Assembly (NCBI GenBank): GCA_030745875.1
Contig: JASLNT010000029.1
Span: forward strand, 1 to 60,898
DNA length: 60,898 nt
Direction of reading: 5' to 3'
Source: Phycisphaerae bacterium
Lineage (GTDB): Bacteria; Planctomycetota; Phycisphaerae; SM23-33
The notes beneath the pieces are model-generated. The model saw nothing but the letters and a program-made list of their open reading frames with translations. It was not told where the DNA came from and ran no database searches. Positions 44,701 to 53,116 of this stretch are shown in pieces. Position 1 is the stretch's first letter; the number at the start of each line of letters is the position of its first letter. The translations under genes and the position numbers were made by a program.

Positions 44701-45255
44701 TCGAATGCGAACGGGGGAAGCCTGGGCCTTACGGAGAATGATGTATTCTATTCCGGCAGTGCAGTCGGCGACACAGATGGCGACGGAGACGTTGACGACA
44801 GCGACTACGGAACGTTCGTCGGCGAATTCGGCGGGCGGAGCGGTGGAATCGGCGGCCTCGACGCCGACTTCGACGGTGACGGTCATGCGGGATTGACCGA
44901 CTTTGCAGCCCTGCGGGCCCGCTTCGGGGATACGGTGTCGGAACCGACCTTCCCAGTCCCGGCGCCGACGGTGAGTCAACCGCTTGATGACGATATTACG
45001 AGAAATGCAGCTGACGATCCGATAACCGCCGCAGCATTGGTTCCGGGCGCCGATCTGCTCGCCGAGTCGCCATCTGCGAGCGACTATATCCCGAAATCCG
45101 GCTCGGGCTCGGTCGGCTCGTCGGAAGGAACGCTGCTGCGTGCGGCGACGGCGGGGCATGATCTGCAGCCGCTTGGCGACGATCCGGACACTGGCGGCGA
45201 GGATGATCTGTTGGCGGACATTCTGACCGAATCACTGTTGGCTGCCCCGCTTTAG
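41731..45255 (+). CDS. LEPR-XLL surface protein: C-type lectin, PPC, LVIVD repeats and dockerin-like end
   Basis: A 1174-residue secreted multidomain protein. It opens with FEALEPRLLLSGAI, the LEPR-XLL signature that planctomycetes use in place of a standard signal peptide. Then: a beta region; a C-type lectin-like domain at about 289-405 (GKQYFLTPRGSWESC, WFGMNDLAVEGQWEWIDGQP); a pre-peptidase C-terminal domain at about 440-530 (VLWLYDSDGR, YYLAVDSY); LVIVD-type propeller repeats at about 530-860 (VFDLSNPLVPVETG, IIDVSDPASPELLG); a conserved planctomycete domain (RRLFYNNSRWDADDP); and a dockerin-like calcium pair near 1013-1070 (DTDGDGDVDDSDY, DADFDGDGHAGLTDF). Likely a cell-surface glycan or protein binder. 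It has its own promoter. Confidence 0.92.
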   Translation: MRKITDQWGNGSVFEALEPRLLLSGAIDTGTFEVDPLPPPVVFVEMERWADYDVPGRTDDSYGYFIGVTGNDMTGGQLTTPWGETTDIADLLPPGWDGETYFGFERGAMEFSTYSDGDEMVFEFEWFWLSDSQWASLDTGVTTLNIAAGAQTWTDTLDFSSVSQVPDEPNVTSPVHRTGLSHDFLVEWSPWVAPPADGVIFVEFEEMPLDGQWTGNEYYGEFELPASATSWAPPVGLDLDGIFEVYVYFDNIAEETLNDGVTAEIFSSSGNVIVNPIGNFEKVVVEPGTGKQYFLTPRGSWESCQIYAQVHGGNLATIDSAAHEAWLASQFGENEQFWFGMNDLAVEGQWEWIDGQPVTYTNWQAGQPDDFGWDQPGADAALWWGIGQWTDMTENYWYRGIVQVNPGQWISDDHANGPTGATPIAGPGPAAGLLGYLGDIDYFSFPAVGGTLYEILVDVSASPELDTVLWLYDSDGRTLLTWDDDGGEDWSSRIRWVAPSSGTYYLAVDSYAAFDGADEAVGNYSLQINLDTLTPDSPTVSFSHPELWLDINGTRGVGVSYELYTGSTSEGDDAVMHVFDLSNPLVPVETGSRYAGSAEDGGFGPHGFFYYIADDLQVNGEEYSELVALNISGAGDPVEIYRTRLQREMAESAAIVGNLAYIVTRSYGDDWADTALEIYSLSNPTSPVLQGQTQWSYPHGDGHAVESAELVVVDSVAYMLHEEDPTLSIIDVSDPASPELLGQYASPSDTEPQGLAVVGDTAWIGMGDELHGIDISNPAAPLFRSSIGLDGKAAQILIQGDTAYVGCTSLGATVVDISSPDFPAIVDTIVTPGATGSIAVSGGSVVVPTFGDATSVFAAAVSPEVVARRLFYNNSRWDADDPAAGFGDDNAVAPDKTALLPGQTASPASYSSYSRGINGVIVDIGGIYGTPAIGDFGFRVSDPGAPGGWTTGPVPTLTVRPDNGAGGSDRVTLIWADGAIVDQWLEVTVLSNANGGSLGLTENDVFYSGSAVGDTDGDGDVDDSDYGTFVGEFGGRSGGIGGLDADFDGDGHAGLTDFAALRARFGDTVSEPTFPVPAPTVSQPLDDDITRNAADDPITAAALVPGADLLAESPSASDYIPKSGSGSVGSSEGTLLRAATAGHDLQPLGDDPDTGGEDDLLADILTESLLAAPL

Positions 45256-45271
45256 GCTGGACGGCGAGGCG

Positions 45272-46726
45272 TCAGGACCTGATCGCCAGACAGTTGTCTA
45301 TGCGCTGAAGGGTCTTTTCCTTGCCCAGGAATGTGAGGGTGTCGCCTATTGAGGGGCTTACCGCCCTCCCGGCGACTGCTACGCGTATTGGTTGGGCTAC
45401 TTTGCCCATTCCGATTTCCTTCTGCTCGCAGATGTCGGCGATGAGCTGTTCGATCGCCTCGACGGTCCAATCACATTCGGCCAGGCTCCGGCGGAGTTCG
45501 GCCAGCATCGTCCATCCGGCGCCTTCGCCCTTGTTGAGCCATTTTTTCACGGCCTTGGGGTCGTATTCGATAACCGCTTCGTCGTCGAACAGTATCCCGC
45601 TCTTGGAGATAATGTCGGCGAATGTGCGGAAGCCCTTGTTGGCCTGAAGTATTCGACGCAGGAGACCGTCATCATCGCCCGGAATTGGCGTATCGTTGAT
45701 CGAAAGGTAATCCTTGAACGCTTCGAGCAGACGATCTTCGCCAGCGGCTGCGATCGCATCGGTGTTGAACGCCAGCAGCTTGTCGCGGTCGAACTTCGCG
45801 TTGGTCCTGCCCACCCTCTCGGGAGCGAACATTTCGATGAGTTCATCCAGCGAGAATCGCTCGATATCGTTGCCCGGATTCCAGCCCAGCAGCGCCAGGT
45901 AGTTGACCATGGCTTCGGGTAGGTATCCGGCCTTGCGGAAGGCGAACACTTCGACGTCGCCGTCGCGTTTTGAAAGCTTGCGTCCCTGGACGTCCATTAT
46001 CAGGGGCAGGTGACAGTAACCCGGTTCGTCGAAGCCCATCGCCTGGCGGAGCAGCTTGTGGCGCCACGACTGACCGAGAAATTCCTGTCCTCGCATGATG
46101 TAATTAACGCCCATCAGGGCGTCGTCGATCACGTTGGCCAGGTGATAGGTCGGGTAGGCGTCGGCCTTCTGGATAATAAAGTCGTCTGTCTGATCGGAGG
46201 GCATGGTGACCTGGCCGAACGCATCGTCCGTAATTGTCACATCCCCGTCAGGGCAGAGAAATCGCACGACCACGGGTCGACCCTGGTCGCGTGCTTTCTC
46301 GGCGTCTTGGGCTGTCGGCAGGGGATCGGGTCGCGGATAGGTGAAGTTCTGTTTGGCTTCCTGGGCGGCGGCGCGGAGGCTATCGAGTTCTTCAGAAGTG
46401 TCGAACGCGTAATACGCCTTGCCGTCCTCCAGGAGTTTTTCCACGTAGCGGCGATAGACGTCCAAACGCTCGCTCTGGCGGTACGGTCCGTTTTCCCCGC
46501 CGATATCCGGGCCCTGGTCCCATTGAATTCCCAACCAGTGCAGGTCTTCGATAATCTTGTCGACCGCCGACTCATCGTGACGGGCCCGGTCGGTGTCTTC
46601 GATCCGCAGGACGAACCGCCCGCCGGTCTTCCTGGCCATCACAAATCCAAACAGCGCGGTCCGCGCGCCTCCAACGTGCAGGTAACCTGTAGGCGAAGGC
46701 GGAAATCGGGTGTTGAGTTTATCCAT
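45272..46726 (-). CDS. gltX: Glutamyl-tRNA synthetase
   Basis: A 484-residue class I synthetase. The HIGH motif is LHVGGARTA (with RFPPSPTGYLHVGGA, residues 7-21) and KMSKS is GRKLSKRDGDVEV. RIEDTD, YMEGQEF-type IMRGQEFLGQSWRH and the alpha-helical anticodon-binding end typical of bacterial GluRS are present. It glutamylates tRNA-Glu; with GlnRS also present, it is probably discriminating, although this cannot be shown by eye. It converges on the LEPR-XLL gene with 16 bases between. Confidence 0.97.
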   Translation of the reverse strand: MDKLNTRFPPSPTGYLHVGGARTALFGFVMARKTGGRFVLRIEDTDRARHDESAVDKIIEDLHWLGIQWDQGPDIGGENGPYRQSERLDVYRRYVEKLLEDGKAYYAFDTSEELDSLRAAAQEAKQNFTYPRPDPLPTAQDAEKARDQGRPVVVRFLCPDGDVTITDDAFGQVTMPSDQTDDFIIQKADAYPTYHLANVIDDALMGVNYIMRGQEFLGQSWRHKLLRQAMGFDEPGYCHLPLIMDVQGRKLSKRDGDVEVFAFRKAGYLPEAMVNYLALLGWNPGNDIERFSLDELIEMFAPERVGRTNAKFDRDKLLAFNTDAIAAAGEDRLLEAFKDYLSINDTPIPGDDDGLLRRILQANKGFRTFADIISKSGILFDDEAVIEYDPKAVKKWLNKGEGAGWTMLAELRRSLAECDWTVEAIEQLIADICEQKEIGMGKVAQPIRVAVAGRAVSPSIGDTLTFLGKEKTLQRIDNCLAIRS

Positions 46727-46736
46727 GGCGAGACCA

Positions 46737-46860
46737 GTTATCAGTAATCGGTTTTCAGTGATCGGTAAGCAACCAACGGCAAGACCGCCGCTTGGCGACG
46801 TCAGTCGTCACGCCGTTGCCCATCACTTGGAAATTGGACATTCCTTGTTGGCTGTTGGAT
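46737..46860. repeat. Low-complexity repeat tracts in the gap upstream of gltX
   Basis: Two kinds of short repeats fill this gap: ATCAGTAATCGG/TCAGTGATCGG units at 46737-46768 and TTGGAAATTGGACATTCC-TTGTTGGCTGTTGGA units at 46825-46860. A related GATCACCGATTATTGATCA run lies at 17318-17336. No gene or clear promoter is seen here. Confidence 0.55.
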
Positions 46861-46874
46861 AGTGATCCGTCGCC

Positions 46875-47852
46875 TTACGTGGGGCGGTCGTCTTCGGTGA
46901 CCTTGTCGTAGAATCTTATGTAGTCGTCGGTATTGGAATCGTCAGCGTCCAGCCAGGCCATCGCGCTGGACGGGTGCTGATTCAGAATACCGGTGATCAT
47001 ATAAGGAATCCGGTATCCCCACTGCCATTCGCGGGTCAGGGGCATGATCGATTCGCCGATAACTCTCAGGAGCGGTTTGAGATTGAACTTCGGATTCTTC
47101 AGGAAGCCCAGCAGCAGTTCCAGCGGGCAGTTTCCCGCGGCCCGGCCCATACCGTAAAGCGTTCCGTCAACGTAATTGGCGCCCTTGATGATCGCCTCGA
47201 TCGTATTTGCGAACGCCAACTGCTGGTTGTTGTGGCAGTGGATGCCGATTTCCTTGCCTTCGATATGATCGAGGTACTTGCCCACATAGTAGTGAATCTG
47301 CTCGCTGTAGAGCGAACCGAAACTGTCGACTACGTAGACGGCTTTGGCGTTCGTTTCGGAGTTGATCTGCTGCAGCGCCTCGTCGAGGAACATTCCGCCC
47401 TCGTGCGAGATCGCCATTATGTTGACCGCGACCTCGTACCCCTGATCGTCAGCGACTTTAGCAAGACGGATAGCCTTGTCGATGTCCTTAACGTAAGTAG
47501 CCACCCTAATCATGTCCACCAGCGATTCATCGGCCGGCATCACGTCTTCAGGGAACGACTTATGGGCATCCATCATGACCGCAAGCTTCGTATCGCCCGG
47601 GTCTACTCCGTCAACGACACGCCGCAGATCTTCTTCGTCGCAAAAACGCCAGGCTCCGTATTCGTCGGTCGAGAACATCTTCTTCGAGTTGCGATAACCA
47701 AGTTCCACATAATCCACTCGGGCTTCACACAGCGCCCTATAGACGTTTTCAACCAGTTCATGTGGGAAGTGCGAGTTATTCATCAATCCGCCATCGCGGA
47801 TCGTGCAGTCCACAACCTTTATCTCCGGACGAAACATTTTGCCGTACTCCAT
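46875..47852 (-). CDS. DRE-TIM (HMG-CoA lyase-like) aldolase
   Basis: A 325-residue TIM-barrel enzyme. The substrate/metal motif is VDCTIRDGGLMNN near residues 14-26, with the Arg-Asp pair of the DRE-TIM family, and the metal-binding GIHCHNNQQLAFANTIEAI lies near residue 220. YVVDSFGSL and GTLYGMGRAAGNCPLELLL are typical of 4-hydroxy-2-oxovalerate aldolase and related enzymes. It could cleave or make a 2-oxo acid; a separate acetaldehyde dehydrogenase partner is not nearby. The gene is single and divergent from the second HzsA-like gene. Confidence 0.88.
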   Translation of the reverse strand: MEYGKMFRPEIKVVDCTIRDGGLMNNSHFPHELVENVYRALCEARVDYVELGYRNSKKMFSTDEYGAWRFCDEEDLRRVVDGVDPGDTKLAVMMDAHKSFPEDVMPADESLVDMIRVATYVKDIDKAIRLAKVADDQGYEVAVNIMAISHEGGMFLDEALQQINSETNAKAVYVVDSFGSLYSEQIHYYVGKYLDHIEGKEIGIHCHNNQQLAFANTIEAIIKGANYVDGTLYGMGRAAGNCPLELLLGFLKNPKFNLKPLLRVIGESIMPLTREWQWGYRIPYMITGILNQHPSSAMAWLDADDSNTDDYIRFYDKVTEDDRPT

Positions 47853-48036
47853 ATCTTAATTCACCGTAATTACGCGAATCGGTTATTCTACACTAAAGCG
47901 TCTGGTTTGTCGCCCCCTAAAATCCCGGCCGCCGGCGCGGAGGATCCAGGCGGCAATTTACTGATAATTCGCTCGTTTTAATGTATGCTATAGTAAACGG
48001 CAACAGCCTTATGAATATTGCAGACCCGGAGCGACA

Positions 48037-51000
48037 GTGAAAATGCACATACGACCTCACAAATTTTCGTTAACTTCGATTGTAATCACGGTTTGCATCG
48101 CGGGCGTTCTCGCGTCCCCCGCCAATGCATTCAAGCCGACAACCACCAAAGTGATCAAAGGCGGCCAGGCGCCGCTCAAGATCAGCGTCGACATTACGGG
48201 TGTCAAGGACCTGTGGCTGCTGGCGACCTCCGGGCCGGACGACTACCACCACGATCGGGCAGCCTGGGGCTCGCCGATCCTCATAGACGCATCCGGTAAG
48301 AAGATCGACATGACGACGATCAAGCCGACGGCTACAACGGCCGGGCACGGAGCCCTGAGGCTCAATACGGGCCTGAGCGGAGGCGTGCTGCAGATCGGGC
48401 CCAAGAAGTTCAAGAAGGGTTTCCTGATCCACGGGCCGAGTTCGATGCACTTCAAGCTGGGCGGCAAGTACGTACGGTTCGAGGCGGAAGTCGGCATAGG
48501 CGCCGGAGCGGGCAAAAACGGGAGCTGCACTTTCCGCGTACTGGACAAGTACGACCCCGCCGGTATGAAGAAATACCCTCTGGGTAGGAAAGTGTACGTA
48601 GAAAAAGGCGGGCGGCGCGCCAACCCCACGCGACCCGCAACGCCGATAGTCAACATCAAAGCCCTCGGTTTGGCGATCGAAGACCTTACCGCAACGTACA
48701 AGGACCGCTACCGGAAAGGCGCCGAATACGCCAAGCGACTCGAAGCTCTCGCGAAGATGCCCGCAGGCGAAGAGCAGACCAAGGCGTTCAAGGCGTTGCA
48801 GACCGAAGCGCTGCTGGCCAATCCGCTGCTGGACTTCGACAAGCTGCTCGTGGTCCGACGCAAGGGGAATATCGGCATGCCCGCCAACTGGTGCAGCAAT
48901 TCGTCGATAGGCAAAACCGGATACGATAACGATATCGCCGTTCTCTCGCCGGTAACGCCGGACGGAAAGTTCACCACGCTGTTCAAACCCAAAGCCAAAG
49001 AGTACGTCGGCGAAGTCGACCTGCACTTCAACGCCGACAAAATGCTGTTCTCCATGCCCTCCGAGGGCGGACGCGGAGCCTGGCAGATCCACGAGATAAA
49101 AGCTGATGGGACCGGCCTGCGGCAGGTCTCCCCCACGCGCAAGAACGAATCGTACACCAATAACTACGATGCATGCTACCTGCCCAACGGCGACATCATC
49201 TACACGTCGACGGCGCCGCACGTGGCCGTACCGTGCGTAAGAGGCAGCGCCCCGGCGGCTATGCTGTTCCGCATGAAGGCCGACGGAAGCAATATCCGCC
49301 AGCTATGCTTCGACCAGGAGCACAGTTGGCATCCGGCGGTCCGACAGGATGGAACGATACTCTACTCGCGATGGGAATACGCCGACCTGCCCCACTCCAA
49401 CTCGCGAATGATGTTTACGATGAACCCCGACGGAACGAACCAGCGGGCGTTTTACGGAAGCGGATCGTTCTGGCCTAACTCGATATTCTACTCCCGCCCG
49501 ATACCGGGTCACTCCACGATGTTCGTAGGCGTCATAACCGGGCACCACGCCCCGCGCCGCATGGGCGAACTTATCGTATTCGACCCGGCCCGGGGAACTC
49601 AGGAGGCCGACGGCGTGGTGCAGCGCATCCCGGGCCACGGGCTGAAGGTCGAACCGCTGATCCGCGACGGTCTTACAGGCGGGTCCTGGCCGAAGTTCCT
49701 GACCCCCTACCCGCTCAGCGAAAAGTACTACCTGGTCACAATGAAACCCAACGGGCGCGCCCCATGGGGTCTGTACCTCGTCGACACGTTCGACAACATG
49801 CTGCTAATCAAGGAGGAAGCCGGATACGCGATGCTCGAACCGGTCCCGTTCCGCAAGACGCCGATACCGCGCACCGTGCCCGACAGAGTCGACCCGTCCC
49901 GCAAAGACGCGATCGTGATGATATCGAACATATACTACGGACCCGGCCTGGCGGGCGTGCCCAAAGGCGAGGTCAAGAAACTCCGCCTGTACACTTACAC
50001 GTTCGGTTACGGCGGAGTCGGCGGGCTTTACGGTTCGATCGGAATGGACGGGCCCTGGGACATGCGCCGAACGCTGGGGACCGTGCCTGTCGAAGCCGAC
50101 GGATCGGCGTCGTTCGTCGTACCGGCAAACACTCCGATCGCCGTCCAGCCGCTCGACAGCGAAGGCAAGTCGATGCAGATCATGAGAAGCTGGTTCACCG
50201 CGATGCCCGGTGAAACGCTCGCGTGCCTCGGTTGCCACGAAAACGCAAAAGACGCCCCGCCTGCGGGAATACCCATCGCAGCCCGCAAGGCTCCGGCGAA
50301 GATCACGCCCTGGCGCGGCCCGGCCCGCAACTACGAGTTTGTGCGTGAGGTGCAGCCCGTGCTCGACAAGTTCTGCACCGGCTGCCATAACGGCCAGAAA
50401 CGCGACGACGGAAAGACCCTGCCCGACCTGCGCGGGACGAAAATGCTAAAGGGCTGGAAGACCAAGATGGCGGGCAATACCGGTGGCGGGACGGGGGGTA
50501 AGTTCTCAGTTTCCTACGGAACACTGCACCGCTACGTGCGCAGGCCCGGAATTGAAAGCCCCATGCCCATGATGACGCCGATGGAGTTCCACGCCGACAC
50601 CACGGAGCTCGTCCAGATGCTCATGAAAGGACACAACAACGTGAAGCTGGACGAAGAAGCCTGGGACCGCCTGATAACCTGGATCGACTTCAACGCACCG
50701 TACCACGGACGCTGGTCGACCATCGTCGGCAAGAAGGCCGCCGACAGCAAGGAAGCTCTCCGTGCAATGACGCGGAAGCTCTACGCAAACGTCGATGAGA
50801 ACCACGAGTTCCTGCCCAAAATGTCGGTAATGAAGATAACGCCGATCATTCCCGAAGCTGTAAAGCCCTCGGCGCCAATCAAGATCAACGGCTGGCCCCT
50901 GGCCGATGCGGCGGCGCTCGTCAAGGACCGCAAACCGCTGTCGATCGAACTGACCAAGGACTTGAAGATGGAGCTGGTCTACATACCGGCCGGCAAGTTC

Positions 51001-51780
51001 GTAATCGGATCGACTACGGGATACGCAGACGAGGCGCCCGTGGCGGCCGCTACGATCACCAGGGGATTCTGGATGGGCAAGCTCGAAGTGACCAACGCAC
51101 AGTTCCGCGCGTTCGACCCCAAACACGATTCGCGCGACGAAGACCGACACGGTTACCAGTTCGGCATCCCCGGATACACCGTTAACCAGCCCGAAATGCC
51201 CGCCGTCCGCCTGTCGTGGCGCCAAGCGGTTGAGTTCTGCAAATGGATGTCCGCCAAGACTGGTAAGAAAGCAACCCTGCCCACCGAAGCACAGTGGGAA
51301 TGGGCCTGCCGCGCCGGAACCGACACTGAAATGTCGTTCGGCAAGCTGGGAGACGATTTCTCGACGTTCGGAAACATGGGCGACATAACGCTTGCTGCGT
51401 TCTCGGGCAACCCGTACCAGATCGACTGGAAACGAGCTCACTACAAGAACCCGACGAATATCTTCGACAACTGGATCCCGCAGGACGGGCGGTTCGACGA
51501 CGGCTGCTTCGTCTCGGACGGCACGGGCAAGTACAAGCCCAACGCCTGGGGCCTGCACGACATGCACGGAAACGTCGCCGAGTGGACCCGATCGCTCTAC
51601 AAACCGTATCCGTATGTCGACAACGACGGCCGGAACGACCTTGCCGCCAAGGGCAAACGCGTAATTCGCGGCGGCTCGTGGTACGATCGCCCCAAGCGAT
51701 GCACATCGAGCTACCGCTTCGGTTATCGCGACTACCAGAAGGTCTACAACGTGGGATTCAGAGTGGTCATCGAGGAGTAA
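48037..51780 (+). CDS. HzsA-like two-heme protein fused to a SUMF1/FGE domain
   Basis: A 1247-residue exported protein. GGAG precedes a GTG at 48037 by five bases; an ATG at 48043 is also in frame. After a signal peptide come a beta domain with NPCBM-like residues (GFLIHGPSSMHFKLGGKYVRF), a PD40 propeller (SMPSEGGRGAWQIHEI), the HzsA-type segment RTLGTVPVEADGSASFVVP and two c-heme motifs, CLGCH at 730 and CTGCH at 780. From about 968 to the end it carries a sulfatase-modifying-factor domain (ELVYIPAGKFVIGS, NAWGLHDMHGNVAEWTRS, RGGSWYDRPKRC). The fusion is odd: FGE domains usually stand alone. The downstream propeller gene begins directly at the stop. Confidence 0.88.
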   Translation: MKMHIRPHKFSLTSIVITVCIAGVLASPANAFKPTTTKVIKGGQAPLKISVDITGVKDLWLLATSGPDDYHHDRAAWGSPILIDASGKKIDMTTIKPTATTAGHGALRLNTGLSGGVLQIGPKKFKKGFLIHGPSSMHFKLGGKYVRFEAEVGIGAGAGKNGSCTFRVLDKYDPAGMKKYPLGRKVYVEKGGRRANPTRPATPIVNIKALGLAIEDLTATYKDRYRKGAEYAKRLEALAKMPAGEEQTKAFKALQTEALLANPLLDFDKLLVVRRKGNIGMPANWCSNSSIGKTGYDNDIAVLSPVTPDGKFTTLFKPKAKEYVGEVDLHFNADKMLFSMPSEGGRGAWQIHEIKADGTGLRQVSPTRKNESYTNNYDACYLPNGDIIYTSTAPHVAVPCVRGSAPAAMLFRMKADGSNIRQLCFDQEHSWHPAVRQDGTILYSRWEYADLPHSNSRMMFTMNPDGTNQRAFYGSGSFWPNSIFYSRPIPGHSTMFVGVITGHHAPRRMGELIVFDPARGTQEADGVVQRIPGHGLKVEPLIRDGLTGGSWPKFLTPYPLSEKYYLVTMKPNGRAPWGLYLVDTFDNMLLIKEEAGYAMLEPVPFRKTPIPRTVPDRVDPSRKDAIVMISNIYYGPGLAGVPKGEVKKLRLYTYTFGYGGVGGLYGSIGMDGPWDMRRTLGTVPVEADGSASFVVPANTPIAVQPLDSEGKSMQIMRSWFTAMPGETLACLGCHENAKDAPPAGIPIAARKAPAKITPWRGPARNYEFVREVQPVLDKFCTGCHNGQKRDDGKTLPDLRGTKMLKGWKTKMAGNTGGGTGGKFSVSYGTLHRYVRRPGIESPMPMMTPMEFHADTTELVQMLMKGHNNVKLDEEAWDRLITWIDFNAPYHGRWSTIVGKKAADSKEALRAMTRKLYANVDENHEFLPKMSVMKITPIIPEAVKPSAPIKINGWPLADAAALVKDRKPLSIELTKDLKMELVYIPAGKFVIGSTTGYADEAPVAAATITRGFWMGKLEVTNAQFRAFDPKHDSRDEDRHGYQFGIPGYTVNQPEMPAVRLSWRQAVEFCKWMSAKTGKKATLPTEAQWEWACRAGTDTEMSFGKLGDDFSTFGNMGDITLAAFSGNPYQIDWKRAHYKNPTNIFDNWIPQDGRFDDGCFVSDGTGKYKPNAWGLHDMHGNVAEWTRSLYKPYPYVDNDGRNDLAAKGKRVIRGGSWYDRPKRCTSSYRFGYRDYQKVYNVGFRVVIEE

Positions 51781-53043
51781 ATGATGATACGCCGCAGCGC
51801 GAATTTGATCCTCATCGCGATCTGTCTGGTCGGGGCGATCGAAGCCGAGGCGGCGCCTGAAGCCCCCATTCCGCCTGTCCGCGCCATCACCAGCGGGCCG
51901 AAGTTTCACTGGTTTGGATACTACGACAAGCTGCAGTTCGATCCGACCGGGCGATACGTGTTGAGCATGCAGGTTGACTTCGAACACCGCAGCCCCCGCG
52001 CCGACGACGTTATCAAGATAGGAATGGTCGACCTGCAGCGCAGCGATAAGTGGATCGAACTGGGGACCAGCCGCGCCTGGGGCTGGCAGCAGGGATGCAT
52101 GCTGCAATGGATTCCGGGAACCAAGAGCACAATCCTCTGGAACGATCGCCAGGGCGACCGGTTCGTATGTCACATAATGGACGTCTTAACGCGGAAGAAA
52201 CGCACCATTCCGTATGCGATCTACACCGTCACGCCCGACGGGCGGTTCGGAGCCTCGGTGGATTTCCGACGCATACAGGACATGCGCCCGGGATACGGAT
52301 ACGCGGGGCTGCCCGACCCGAACAAGAGCGACATGGCGCCGAAGAATTCGGGGATATGGCTGGTGGATTTGGCGACAGGCAAGGGCAAGTTGATCGTAAC
52401 GCTCGCAGAGGTCGCTAAGATCCCCTTCACCGGGCGGAACGTAACCGGAGCCAAGCATTACTTCAATCACCTGCTGTTCAACACTGACGGGACGCGGCTG
52501 GAATTCCTGCATCGATATCGTCCAAACGGCGGCCGGGGCGGATTCATCACGCGAATGCTCACCTGCGGGCTCGACGGTTCGGATGTCCGCATAGTCGACC
52601 CGTCGGGCAGCACGTCGCACTTCATATGGCGCGGGACGAACAAGATACTAGCCTGGTCGCGATACAAGAAGGTGAGCGGTTTCTTCCTGTACGAGGACAA
52701 ACCAGGCGGCGGGAGGGTTGTTCAGGTGGGCAAGGGCGTGATGACCGCCAACGGTCACTGCACGTACCTGCCGGACGACAAGTGGATACTGAACGACACG
52801 TACCCTCAAGGCCGCAACCGCATGCAGAGCGTCTACCTGTACCACATCGCCACAGGCAAACGTATCTCGCTGGGCCAGTTCCACCGGCCGAAAAAGTATT
52901 CCGGCGAGTGGCGTGTGGACACGCATCCCCGCGTCAGTCGCGACGGAAAAACCGTCTGCATCGACAGCGCCCACGGTGGTAAAGGCAGGCAGTTGTACCT
53001 GATCGACATCAGCAAAATAACCGCCAACCCGCCAAGACCGTGA
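51781..53043 (+). CDS. Exported TolB/WD40-like beta-propeller protein
   Basis: A 420-residue protein that starts right after the stop of the HzsA-SUMF1 gene, using GAGGAGTAA as ribosome site, so it is translationally coupled. Signal peptide (NLILIAICLVGAIEAEA), then propeller repeats: YDKLQFDPTGRYVLSMQVDF, TVTPDGRFGASVDFRRIQ, RVSRDGKTVCIDSAHGGKG. The family is seen as an oligogalacturonate-lyase-like or TolB-like propeller in planctomycetes. It probably binds or assists the heme protein encoded upstream; it could also be a polysaccharide lyase related to Ogl, which I could not confirm by eye. Confidence 0.82.
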   Translation: MMIRRSANLILIAICLVGAIEAEAAPEAPIPPVRAITSGPKFHWFGYYDKLQFDPTGRYVLSMQVDFEHRSPRADDVIKIGMVDLQRSDKWIELGTSRAWGWQQGCMLQWIPGTKSTILWNDRQGDRFVCHIMDVLTRKKRTIPYAIYTVTPDGRFGASVDFRRIQDMRPGYGYAGLPDPNKSDMAPKNSGIWLVDLATGKGKLIVTLAEVAKIPFTGRNVTGAKHYFNHLLFNTDGTRLEFLHRYRPNGGRGGFITRMLTCGLDGSDVRIVDPSGSTSHFIWRGTNKILAWSRYKKVSGFFLYEDKPGGGRVVQVGKGVMTANGHCTYLPDDKWILNDTYPQGRNRMQSVYLYHIATGKRISLGQFHRPKKYSGEWRVDTHPRVSRDGKTVCIDSAHGGKGRQLYLIDISKITANPPRP

Positions 53044-53116
53044 GGGATTGACCGGCGTTCAAGTCTCACAACTCCGTTAAGATTCGAGGGTCATATCCGC
53101 GTCTGCGATTCACACC

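Noticed and set aside
36728..51780. Anammox hydrazine synthase genes
   Set aside because: Only the alpha-like family is present, without beta or gamma subunits, and the expected Tyr spacing is absent; the family is broadly expanded in planctomycetes.
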